Below are positions 1 to 5,752 of a stretch of 8,131 nucleotides of DNA, one piece after another. Made by a program: the position numbers and the translations under genes. Positions within the stretch are counted from its first letter, which is position 1. Every line of letters starts with the position of its first letter. Source of the stretch: an uncultured Chloroflexaceae bacterium (GTDB lineage: Bacteria > Chloroflexota > Chloroflexia > Chloroflexales > Chloroflexaceae); assembly GCA_937141995.1 (NCBI GenBank), contig CAKZQX010001008.1, positions 1 to 8,131 of the forward strand, given 5' to 3'. The notes below the pieces were generated by a model that saw nothing but the letters and a program-made list of their open reading frames with translations, had not been told where the DNA came from and did not search any database.

Positions 1-160
1 CAACCACCCGGTTTGTCATGCTACCGCACAGGTTCTGCTATGTGAAAGGTATTGCCCCATCATGACCAACCCGTTTCAAACAGTCTCTGAGACCCGCGCC
101 GGCAACTCCCGGCGCGGGTCTCTACGCATGTAGCTCCGCTTCAGGCGAAAGCAATGATGC
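1..160. other. Non-coding left edge
   Basis: No credible gene is visible here. One plus-strand frame stays open from the window edge to a TAG at 131-133, but it runs straight through the GC-rich hairpin at 89-122 and has an odd Cys-rich composition, so I do not call it. On the minus strand the short ATG-initiated frames stop within a few codons. This matters because it leaves no room for a third TRAP gene (dctP) directly downstream of dctM within the window. Confidence 0.6.
89..122 (-). terminator. GC-rich hairpin, probable terminator after dctM
   Basis: A perfect 14-bp inverted repeat (arms 89-102 and 109-122, GAGACCCGCGCCGG and its complement) encloses a 6-nt loop. It lies about 39 nt downstream of the dctM stop codon. 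No T-run follows the stem on either strand, so it is not a textbook intrinsic terminator. It could stop transcription, protect mRNA 3' ends, or serve a plus-strand gene lying to the left of the window. The hairpin is seen directly; its role and strand are inferred. Confidence 0.55.
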
Positions 161-1507
161 TTACGATCCTATATCAAGTTCCAACAAAAAATTGACCAGA
201 CCGGGAAACAGAATTATTAGGATGAGAATGCAGACCTGGATGAGAATAAACGGAATCGCCCCGCGATAGATATTTCCGGTTGAAATCTCCGGCGGAGCTA
301 CACCACGCAAGTAGAAGAGCGCAAAGCCAAAAGGCGGCGTCAGAAACGAGGTCTGGAAGTTCGCGCCGAGAATCACGCCAAACCAGATCAGATCAACATC
401 CAGTGCGAGAGCAACCGGCACAAACAGCGGAATGACGATAAAGGCAATCTCGAAGAAATCGATAAAGAATCCCAGGAAGAAGACAATCAGCATACTGGCG
501 ATCATAAAGCCCCAGAACCCGCCGGGCAGATTGGTCATAATATCAAATACAAAGCGGTCGCCCTCCAGTCCCCGGAACACCAGTGCAAACGCTGTTGAGC
601 CAATCAGGATAAAAATGACCATCGTGGTGACACGCATCGACGCATCGGCCACTTCGCGCAGGGTTTGCCAGGAGAGCCGTCGGTTGGCCGCGGCCAGCAG
701 CGTTGCGCCCAGCGCGCCGACCGATCCTGCCTCGGTTGCGGTGGCAACTCCGAAGAAAATGCTGCCCAGCACGGCAACAATCAGGAAGAGCGGTGGCACC
801 ATGACCCTCGCCACCCGCAGTGCCAGGGTTCGCCCGCTCATCGTGCGTTCGGAGAGCGGTAGCGCCGGTGCAAGTTTCGGCTTGATCTGGGCAATCACAA
901 AGCAGTAGAGCGCAAACGCGCCGGACATCAGCAAGCCGGGAATAAGCGAGCCGATAAACAGATCGCCGACGGAGACGCCGAGTTGATCGCCCAGCACCAC
1001 CAGCACAATGCTGGGCGGAATTATCTGGCCGAGCGTGCCTGACGCGCAGATCACGCCACAGGCCAGATCACGGTTGTAGTTGTAGCGCAGCATAATCGGC
1101 AGCGAGATCAGCCCCATCGCCACCACCGTCGCGGCAACGACGCCGGTGGTGGCCGCCAGCAGCGCGCCGACAATCACCACTGAGACTGCCAGGCCGCCGC
1201 GCATCGGCCCAAACAGGATGCCCATCGTTTCGAGCAGGTCTTCGGCCAGACCGGACTTCTCCAGCATCGAGCCGAGAAAGATAAAATACGGAATGGCGAG
1301 GAGCGTAAAGTTGGACATGATGCCAAAGACCCGCGAGGGCAACCCCCGGATCAGAACCGGATCAAACAGATCCAGCGCCACCCCGACAATCCCAAAGATA
1401 ATTGCTACCCCACCCAGCGAAAAGGCCACCGGATAGCCCAGCGCCAGCAGCGCCAGCGCCGCCAGGAACATCATCGGCCCGAGCGCTTCGAGAAAGATAT
1501 CATACAT
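161..1507 (-). CDS. dctM: TRAP transporter large permease (DctM, FcbT3/mannitol type)
   Basis: This is the large membrane subunit of a tripartite ATP-independent periplasmic transporter, the ion-coupled translocation channel for organic acids or related solutes. The 448-residue length is normal for the family, and about 11-12 hydrophobic segments fill the protein. The family motif GTLGQIIPPS lies at residues 157-166. The conserved NFTLLAIPYFIFLGSMLEKSG-like stretch lies around 66-86, and the C-terminal half has FFIDFFEIAFIVIPLFVP and QTSFLTPPFGFALFYLRGVAP-like segments typical of the mannitol/chloroaromatic subgroup (COG4664-like, from memory). The ATG is preceded by GGAGG at 1514-1518, 6 nt upstream. 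Only 12 nt separate it from dctQ, and the dctQ TAA runs directly into this ribosome binding site, so the pair is probably translationally coupled. Substrate cannot be told from the sequence. Confidence 0.95.
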   Translation of the reverse strand: MYDIFLEALGPMMFLAALALLALGYPVAFSLGGVAIIFGIVGVALDLFDPVLIRGLPSRVFGIMSNFTLLAIPYFIFLGSMLEKSGLAEDLLETMGILFGPMRGGLAVSVVIVGALLAATTGVVAATVVAMGLISLPIMLRYNYNRDLACGVICASGTLGQIIPPSIVLVVLGDQLGVSVGDLFIGSLIPGLLMSGAFALYCFVIAQIKPKLAPALPLSERTMSGRTLALRVARVMVPPLFLIVAVLGSIFFGVATATEAGSVGALGATLLAAANRRLSWQTLREVADASMRVTTMVIFILIGSTAFALVFRGLEGDRFVFDIMTNLPGGFWGFMIASMLIVFFLGFFIDFFEIAFIVIPLFVPVALALDVDLIWFGVILGANFQTSFLTPPFGFALFYLRGVAPPEISTGNIYRGAIPFILIQVCILILIILFPGLVNFLLELDIGS

Positions 1508-1519
1508 CGTGCGCCTCCG

Positions 1520-2077
1520 TTACGTAGCCTGATCGCTGATCGGCTCGTCCGCCGAGTGCAGGTGGCCGGTCAGCATCGCCACATTTTTGATGATTTCCGA
1601 GATGCCCTGGATAATCAGCAGGCTAAAGCAGAAGATAATCACGGTTTTGAGCGGGTAGCGCGGCAGGCCAAACGGGTCGGGTGACTGCTCCTGGATCTGC
1701 CAGGAGAAGATCACGGCACTCCAGGAGAAGTGGATCATCAGGATGCTAAAGGGAATGAGGAAGAAGATCGCCCCCAGCAAATTGACCAGAATTTTGCGCC
1801 GGGTCGGCCAGTTTCCATAGAAGACATCGACCCGCACATGCCCGTTGTGCTTGAGCACATAAGCCGATCCCAGCAAAAAAATGATCGCAAACAGATACCA
1901 TTGTAGTTCGATGAAGAGATTCGAGGAGAGATTACGCCCGACCAGCCGCCCGATATAGCGCCCACCAACATTCCACACGCCGACCAGGATCACCAGCGGC
2001 ACCAGCCAGTAGGTGAACTTGCCCAGCTTTTCCATAAAGTCATCAATGACCTGCGACAAGCGGAGCAGTGCTTGCAA
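1520..2077 (-). CDS. dctQ: TRAP transporter small permease (DctQ, FcbT2/mannitol type)
   Basis: This is the small membrane subunit that pairs with DctM to form the TRAP membrane complex. It has 185 residues and four hydrophobic helices, at roughly 23-40, 60-78, 93-112 and 143-160. The pattern of an acidic residue before WYLF, then a small-residue helix, then LKHNGHVRVDVFY is characteristic of DctQ. The C-terminal SPDPFGLPRYPLK segment resembles the chloroaromatic/mannitol subgroup (COG4665-like). The start codon is TTG at 2075-2077, supported by AAGGAAGG at 2084-2091 with a 6-nt spacer; the next in-frame ATG is residue 15 and would cut into the conserved amphipathic N-terminus. A substrate-binding protein gene usually adjoins this gene; here only non-coding DNA does. 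Confidence 0.93.
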   Translation of the reverse strand: MQALLRLSQVIDDFMEKLGKFTYWLVPLVILVGVWNVGGRYIGRLVGRNLSSNLFIELQWYLFAIIFLLGSAYVLKHNGHVRVDVFYGNWPTRRKILVNLLGAIFFLIPFSILMIHFSWSAVIFSWQIQEQSPDPFGLPRYPLKTVIIFCFSLLIIQGISEIIKNVAMLTGHLHSADEPISDQAT

Positions 2078-2083
2078 TAGCGA

Positions 2084-2091
2084 CCTTCCTT
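2084..2091 (-). promoter_or_regulatory. Ribosome binding site deciding the TTG start of dctQ
   Basis: AAGGAAGG on the minus strand lies 6 nt before the TTG at 2075-2077. No ATG or GTG lies in frame at a comparable spacing, so this site fixes the rare TTG start. Confidence 0.7.
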
Positions 2092-2179
2092 TCCATTTCT
2101 GAAATCTATTCGATCAAGGCCTGGTGAAAATACCTTTTAAATACTACGCGTTACGCGGTCCCTGACCCGGAAGAACATG

Positions 2180-2280
2180 TCGCCTCCGGCAGGGCCGAAG
2201 ATTCCAATCTTTTTCACGAGCATGTTGCACAACGTGCAACATGTTCGTGAAAAAGAAAAGTACCATGCTGCCGCAGGCGA
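2180..2280. repeat. Nested 101-nt imperfect palindrome
   Basis: The inner stem pairs 2208-2230 with 2234-2256: 23 positions around a 3-nt loop (AAC), with one mismatch that would be a G-U pair in plus-strand RNA. Its core is CATGTTGCAC and its complement. An outer stem pairs 2180-2192 (TCGCCTCCGGCAG) with 2268-2280 (CTGCCGCAGGCGA), with one mismatch in 13. The two stems are separated by unequal internal loops of 15 and 11 nt. The T-run is on the 5' arm and the A-run on the 3' arm, and no U-run follows the stem on either strand, so this is not a normal intrinsic terminator. It lies about 100-200 nt upstream of dctQ. Possible identities are a miniature palindromic mobile element, a structured RNA, or a large operator. 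The repeat itself is certain; the role is unknown. Confidence 0.85.
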
Positions 2281-2342
2281 TTCTGCTTTTTGGTAGATCA
2301 AATGCCTGGTTTGAACGTCCACCGCGTAACTTGTGTTAAATA

Positions 2343-2404
2343 AGTTCGTGCAAAGCCGCAAAGAGCGACAAAAACTGTGTAAACTTTGCGGCTTTGCGCG
2401 AGCT
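2343..2404. repeat. 21-bp stem-loop of the CAAAGCCGCAAAG type
   Basis: Arms 2343-2363 and 2384-2404 pair over 21 positions, with two G-U-type positions, around a 20-nt A-rich loop. The innermost 14 bp (GCAAAGCCGCAAAG at 2350-2363 and its complement at 2384-2397) are perfect. From memory, sequences of the TTTGCGGCTTTGCG kind recur as interspersed palindromes in intergenic DNA of several environmental bacterial groups, so this is probably a dispersed repeat copy. It lies 62 nt to the right of the nested palindrome and does not overlap a credible gene. Confidence 0.75.
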
Positions 2405-2757
2405 AATCCAGCCATGTTTGAAAGGTATTGGGCTTAGTAACATGTCGCATGCCGGTACACGCCCTCTCCGGCACGCGCGCCCAAGATTACCGGGGCGCGG
2501 CACTGCTTCTCCCGGATGGTTCCGGCAGATGTATCCCAGATCATCGGCTACCATGCAGGGCAAACACAACCGCGCGTATCATTTGGTATGGACTGCACCG
2601 GAAAGTGGATAAGGAGATGGGGCAGGTTGACGCGACAGTCGGGGTTGCGCTATCGTATTTCATGAACTGTCATACATCGGGGCGCACATCCTGCATATGG
2701 CACATAAAACCTGCCGGACGGCTATTTTTAGAGCGCAGCATAACGCGCCAGGTTCGA

Positions 2758-2787
2758 TTGTACCGGAGGGGAAAGGGCTCGTGTAAT
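2758..2787 (+). promoter_or_regulatory. Candidate promoter for the M23 gene
   Basis: TGTAAT at 2782-2787 matches five of six bases of a sigma-70-type -10 box. TTGTAC at 2758-2763 is a weak -35 at an 18-nt spacing. It would start transcription roughly 50 nt before the ATG at 2847. The -35 match is poor, so this is only a candidate. Confidence 0.25.
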
Positions 2788-2833
2788 GGGCCGCATTTTA
2801 ACGGTTTGCGGAAGTTCTGTCAATAGCATATGT

Positions 2834-2838
2834 GAGGT
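2834..2838 (+). promoter_or_regulatory. Ribosome binding site deciding the M23 gene start
   Basis: GAGGT lies 8 nt before the ATG at 2847. The alternative in-frame GTG at 2832 would overlap this site and has no ribosome binding site of its own, so the ATG is preferred. Confidence 0.65.
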
Positions 2839-2846
2839 TACACCTG

Positions 2847-4064
2847 ATGATATACCGCCTTTTGTTATTCTTCTTGCTTTTGCTGATGGGGTGTCAGGCC
2901 GGGGCCGCATCAACCGCCACACCAATACCATCCGCTACGGCGGCTATCCCGAATCTGGCTGCCGCCACAACGCCCTGGGTACGCGCCCCCCAGATCTCAA
3001 CCAGTGCGCCACCGCCGGCTCCCGCAGCTTCGCCCACCGCGCCGCCTGGTGTCACCACCACGCCTACACCGACCGCTACACTCGCACCGCCAACAGCGGT
3101 TCCAACCGCGCCACCAACGCCGGTGCCACCAACGCCGGTGCCACCGCCGGCTCCCCCCGTTCCGGCCTACGGCTACCCGATTGGCCGCCCCGGCCGTCTC
3201 CCCGGCGCGGGGTTTTTTGTCCGGCATGGCTACCAGGTTGAGAATACCTGGTTTAATCCGGGCTACTGGCACACGGGCGAAGACTGGTATGCGCGGGAGG
3301 GTGATACAGCCGGCGCGCAGGTCTATGCAATTGCGGCGGGGACGGTTGTGTATGTGGGGGCAAACTACCCTGGTCGCGTAGTGATTGTCGAGCAGGACGA
3401 TGGGCTCTTTTCAATGTACGGACATCTCGATCCGGCCGTCGCTGTGCAGGTTGACCAGCGCGTGAGGCGGGGCGATCTCCTGGGGACGATTCTGCGGCGA
3501 AGTGACGATGTGCCCAACCATCTGCATTTTGAAGTGCGTACATTCCTGACCAGTCGGGAGGTGAACGGCGCCGCGCCGCGCTACGGCTTCCGCTGCGGTG
3601 TGCAATGCCCGCCGGGGCCGGGCTACTGGCCGATTGGCGCGCCGGATCTGCCGAGCGACATGGGCTGGCGCAATCCAACCCATGTGATTAACAATCGCAT
3701 GTTCCCACCGGATGCCGGCGCACCCCTGGCTGAGGTGCAGGTGGTGGCCCAACCTGTGGCGCAGGCCGTGACGCTCTGGTCAGCGCCGCCCGGAGCAGAG
3801 CAGACGGCGACGGGAGAGTTGCCGCTGCAACCGGAGGCGCGCTTCCCACTGCTGGCGGTCTGGACCGGCCCGGAGAATAGTCGCGGCACCAGCGCCGAGG
3901 CGTATCAACTCTGGTATCGCATTGGCTTGCCCGACGGCGGCAGCGGCTGGGTGCCGGCACTGGTTGCCTCGGATTTTGAGACGGGCGGCGATGGGCGTCC
4001 GGCGACCCTCTTTTTTCACTTTGTGCCGGTGATGGGGGCGGCGGGATCAGAACCGGGTGCCTGA
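2847..4064 (+). CDS. M23-family peptidoglycan metallopeptidase, predicted lipoprotein
   Basis: This is a predicted zinc endopeptidase acting on peptidoglycan cross-bridges outside the membrane. From the ATG it has 405 residues. Residues 1-15 form a short hydrophobic signal ending in a lipobox (LLMGC, Cys16), which predicts a lipid-anchored protein. Residues 17-107 are a Pro/Thr/Ala-rich stalk. The M23 (LytM/peptidase family) domain covers about 108-245, with the first metal motif HTGED (His142, Asp146), the YGHL motif around 211-214, and HLH (His235, His237), so the catalytic set looks intact. Two Cys (260, 264) follow. The C-terminal part from about 295 contains a GGSGWVPA-like stretch suggesting an SH3-type binding domain, less certain. 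It stands alone on the plus strand, divergent from dctQ and convergent with the fibre gene. It could act in cell separation or wall remodelling; a regulatory, non-enzymatic role is less likely with all ligands present. Confidence 0.9.
   Translation: MIYRLLLFFLLLLMGCQAGAASTATPIPSATAAIPNLAAATTPWVRAPQISTSAPPPAPAASPTAPPGVTTTPTPTATLAPPTAVPTAPPTPVPPTPVPPPAPPVPAYGYPIGRPGRLPGAGFFVRHGYQVENTWFNPGYWHTGEDWYAREGDTAGAQVYAIAAGTVVYVGANYPGRVVIVEQDDGLFSMYGHLDPAVAVQVDQRVRRGDLLGTILRRSDDVPNHLHFEVRTFLTSREVNGAAPRYGFRCGVQCPPGPGYWPIGAPDLPSDMGWRNPTHVINNRMFPPDAGAPLAEVQVVAQPVAQAVTLWSAPPGAEQTATGELPLQPEARFPLLAVWTGPENSRGTSAEAYQLWYRIGLPDGGSGWVPALVASDFETGGDGRPATLFFHFVPVMGAAGSEPGA
3111..3140 (+). repeat. Two exact copies of a 15-bp unit in the M23 stalk
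   Basis: CCACCAACGCCGGTG occurs twice in tandem, followed by a partial third copy. It encodes the PPTPV units of the proline-rich stalk. Such in-frame tandem units may vary in number between strains. Confidence 0.85.
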
Positions 4065-4071
4065 CATAATG

Positions 4072-4119
4072 CCGGATGCGGATATGGAGTGCGGGAGCCA
4101 TGCTCCCGCCTACATCCGG
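4072..4119. repeat. Composite hairpin between convergent genes
   Basis: The inner stem is GCGGGAGC at 4091-4098 pairing with GCTCCCGC at 4102-4109 (8 bp perfect, loop CAT). The outer stem is CCGGAT at 4072-4077 pairing with ATCCGG at 4114-4119. It begins 8 nt after the M23 stop codon, so it may end that transcript, although no T-run follows. GGGAGC-type palindromes of this kind are familiar to me as dispersed intergenic repeats in environmental genomes. Confidence 0.7.
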
Positions 4120-4128
4120 AGGGACTGC

Positions 4129-4148
4129 GGACGCGCAGAAGCGCGTCC
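4129..4148. repeat. Second hairpin between convergent genes
   Basis: GGACGCGC at 4129-4136 and GCGCGTCC at 4141-4148 form a perfect 8-bp stem with an AGAA loop. It may act as a bidirectional transcription end or be part of the same interspersed repeat block as its neighbours. Confidence 0.7.
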
Positions 4149-4150
4149 CT

Positions 4151-4192
4151 GCCCAATCGCCAATCCCTAATCCCCAACTCCCAGTCCCCAGG
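4151..4192. repeat. Degenerate heptanucleotide tandem repeat (consensus CCCCAAT)
   Basis: Six consecutive 7-bp units fill this stretch, for example GCCCAAT, CCCTAAT and CCCCAAC, each differing from CCCCAAT at one to three positions. The array ends 13 nt from the fibre-gene stop codon. It resembles the short tandemly repeated repetitive (STRR) heptamers known from cyanobacteria. The period is seen directly; a family relationship is only a resemblance. Confidence 0.7.
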
Positions 4193-4205
4193 CAGCGGCA
4201 TCTGA

Positions 4206-5684
4206 TCAGTTATTCTGAACCAGTCCACCACCTACCCAGTTGCCTGGCCCGGGTGCGGTACGGTTTACGCCGCCGCTTACCGTTGCGGCGGTACCGCTAG
4301 CCGTATTGGAACTCCCACCACTAACAACTGTACCTTCACCACTGGTCGTGTTGGATACCCCACCGCTAATCGTTGTGGCGAGACCGTTGGTGGTATTGCG
4401 TTGACCGCCCGTAATACTGGTCTGCCGACCGGCGGCGATATTGACTGCCCCACCGCTGATCGCGGATTCAGTTCCGCCGGCCGTGTTGTCACGTCCGCCA
4501 CCAACCCATGCCTGTATTCCCGTGGCCTCATTCAGGGTGCCACCGCTGACGCCGGCATAGTTGCCACTGGCAAGGTTGCCGTCGGCTGTATTGGGACCGC
4601 CCCCGCCGCTCACGGACGTGGCAAAGCCGGTGGACCGGTTATTCCGCCCGCCGCTCACGCTGGCGAACGGCCCGCTGATGGTGTTGGTATGGCCGATGAC
4701 CAGACCGCCAAAGCTACTGTAGGTATGCTCAATGCCGACAACCAGGTTATGCGATCCAGTGCGATTATTCGCCGGGCCAGTGTCCTCGTTGTAGCCGATA
4801 ATCAGGTTGCCCCGGCCGTTGCCGGTCCCGTTGGTTGAGTCGGTGCCGTTGCGGATATGCAGGTTGGCTCCGGTGATGAACATGTCGGTGGCGGTCACGG
4901 TGACGTGCTGCAACTTCTCCTCAACCGCAGCCAGGCGTGTGTCCAGATCCGCCGCAGTGATCGTCTGCACCTGCTCCTCGACCGCGACCAACCGGGTTGT
5001 GACATCGGTCAGGTTATTGGTATTGTTTGCCACCTGTTCCTCAACGGCGACCAGTTGGGCTTCCAGATCGGCCACGTTGTTGTTCTGTACCTGTTCCTCA
5101 ACGGTGGACAACCGGGTTTCCAGCGCGGCCAGACGGTTCACAACCTCATTCAGTTGGACTTCCAGCACCGCCGCATTTGCGGCATACTCGGCGCGCAGGG
5201 CATATGGCACGCCGGCGATACGCTGGTTTGGTTCCAGTGCTTCAAAGGGTCCATCGGGCGCCGTGCTGAACCAGACCCGCAGATAGGTCGCGCTCTGCGG
5301 AAAAACGCTTTGATCCAGCGGTGTGCGCATCCCGGCGAGACTGGTATCGCCCAGCAACAGGTTGAACAGGCCGTTGCTCACCGCCAGTTCGACCACCGCT
5401 CCCGGCTCGCCGCCGGCGGTGCCGTCGTTGGCCCAGTAGTTCAGACTGCCATCGCCCGAGGGACTATCGACAATGGCAAATTTGAAATAGCCCGCACCGC
5501 TGTAGGGCCCACCGTCCAGTTCGACCAGTCCCTGGTAGCTGATCACATGCGGTGTGGCTGGGGGCACCTGCGCGGGTACGAGCGGTGCAGCTTCGGTGGC
5601 GAGCGCCTGCCACAGCAACACGGTGAGGACGCCAACCAGCAGCCAGGGCAGTCCGTTTTTCAGCGGGAAAAGCATCGTCTTCAT
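4206..5684 (-). CDS. Secreted fibre-like protein with coiled-coil stalk and YadA-head-like repeats
   Basis: This is a predicted surface or secreted fibre of 492 residues. Residues 1-33 form a Sec signal (KNGLPW, then a hydrophobic core, then ATEAAP). Residues about 46-168 match a widespread N-terminal domain seen in bacterial surface and phage-fibre-like proteins, recognisable from ISYQGLVELDG, VSNGLFNLLLG and QRIAGVPYALRAEYA. Residues 173-267 are a coiled coil with four L-x-x-R/Q-L-x-x-VEE units. Residues 342-487 are nine Gly-rich repeats, mostly 15 residues, of the pattern x-[VI]-S-G-G-x-x-N-x-x-x-G, resembling the left-handed beta-roll head of trimeric adhesins. There is no C-terminal beta-barrel, sorting motif or membrane helix. 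The start is the ATG at 5684, with GGAGG 10 nt upstream; an ATG at 5720 would put 12 extra residues before the signal. The gene follows the small secreted protein gene by 68 nt. Trimerisation and adhesion are inferred. Confidence 0.8.
   Translation of the reverse strand: MKTMLFPLKNGLPWLLVGVLTVLLWQALATEAAPLVPAQVPPATPHVISYQGLVELDGGPYSGAGYFKFAIVDSPSGDGSLNYWANDGTAGGEPGAVVELAVSNGLFNLLLGDTSLAGMRTPLDQSVFPQSATYLRVWFSTAPDGPFEALEPNQRIAGVPYALRAEYAANAAVLEVQLNEVVNRLAALETRLSTVEEQVQNNNVADLEAQLVAVEEQVANNTNNLTDVTTRLVAVEEQVQTITAADLDTRLAAVEEKLQHVTVTATDMFITGANLHIRNGTDSTNGTGNGRGNLIIGYNEDTGPANNRTGSHNLVVGIEHTYSSFGGLVIGHTNTISGPFASVSGGRNNRSTGFATSVSGGGGPNTADGNLASGNYAGVSGGTLNEATGIQAWVGGGRDNTAGGTESAISGGAVNIAAGRQTSITGGQRNTTNGLATTISGGVSNTTSGEGTVVSGGSSNTASGTAATVSGGVNRTAPGPGNWVGGGLVQNN
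4224..4661 (-). repeat. Nine-unit 45-bp coding repeat (15-residue Gly-rich head)
   Basis: Successive units start with SVSGG, GVSGG, WVGGG, AISGG, SITGG, TISGG, VVSGG, TVSGG and end with a final WVGGG. Eight units are 15 residues; the second carries six extra residues. The DNA is too diverged to be a recent expansion, but the region could still recombine. Confidence 0.85.
4884..5123 (-). repeat. Four-unit coiled-coil repeat in the fibre protein
   Basis: Four units share L-x-x-[RQ]-L-x-x-V-E-E-[QK]-[VL] and end in Asp. Their lengths are 19, 21, 19 and 21 residues. They would form the stalk between the N-terminal domain and the repeat head. Confidence 0.75.
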
Positions 5685-5694
5685 CACCTTGATA

Positions 5695-5699
5695 CCTCC
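5695..5699 (-). promoter_or_regulatory. Ribosome binding site deciding the fibre-gene start
   Basis: GGAGG on the minus strand lies 10 nt before the ATG at 5684. It falls inside the reading frame that would begin at 5720, which lacks a comparable site, so 5684 is favoured. The 68-nt leader is unusually AT-rich for the window. Confidence 0.6.
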
Positions 5700-5752
5700 A
5701 GTATCTGTATAAAACAGCATAGATCTTCGTGTGATCGTCTGTTATCTGTTTT

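Larger units (their letters stand above)
2078..2846. other. Long divergent non-coding region between dctQ and the M23 gene
   Basis: About 770 nt separate the divergent dctQ (leftward) and M23 (rightward) genes. The left part (2112-2404) is crowded with inverted repeats: a nested hairpin at 2180-2280, a 10-bp inverted pair at 2150-2159 and 2321-2330, an imperfect direct repeat of GATCAA plus GCCTGGT at 2112-2125 and 2296-2310, and a stem-loop at 2343-2404. The right part (about 2405-2831) holds only small GC-rich inverted repeats, such as TGCCGG at 2450-2455 pairing with CCGGCA at 2468-2473. Open frames in it (for example plus 2428-2826, TTG start) are Cys/Arg-rich, resemble nothing I know and have no convincing ribosome binding site. 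It presumably contains the promoters for both flanking genes, but I found no strong consensus promoter for dctQ. Confidence 0.7.

Noticed and set aside
43..54. TGAAAGGTATTG shared with 2419-2430, suggesting direct repeats flanking the TRAP genes
   Set aside because: A 12-bp identity is expected about once or twice by chance in a window this size, and similarity does not extend on either side.
2137..2415. Minus-strand 92-codon open frame across the palindromes
   Set aside because: It runs through both large stem-loops, has no recognisable domain, and its codons simply reflect the palindromic DNA.
2711..2731. Terminator-like GCCGGACGGC followed by TATTTTTAG
   Set aside because: The stem is only 4 bp with a 2-nt loop, which cannot fold as a stable hairpin, and there is no gene upstream for it to end.
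2428..2826. Plus-strand open frame of 132 codons in the divergent non-coding region
   Set aside because: It starts at TTG without a good ribosome binding site, is rich in Cys, Arg and His, matches no family I know, and stops just before the M23 gene. It looks like random open sequence.
4224..4661. Regularly spaced repeats suggesting a CRISPR array
   Set aside because: The 45-bp period has no constant repeat and unique spacer; it encodes an in-frame 15-residue protein repeat.
5705..5717. TATACA-like -10 box in the 68-nt gap between the small secreted gene and the fibre gene
   Set aside because: There is no acceptable -35 at the right distance, and the two genes are more simply read as one operon.
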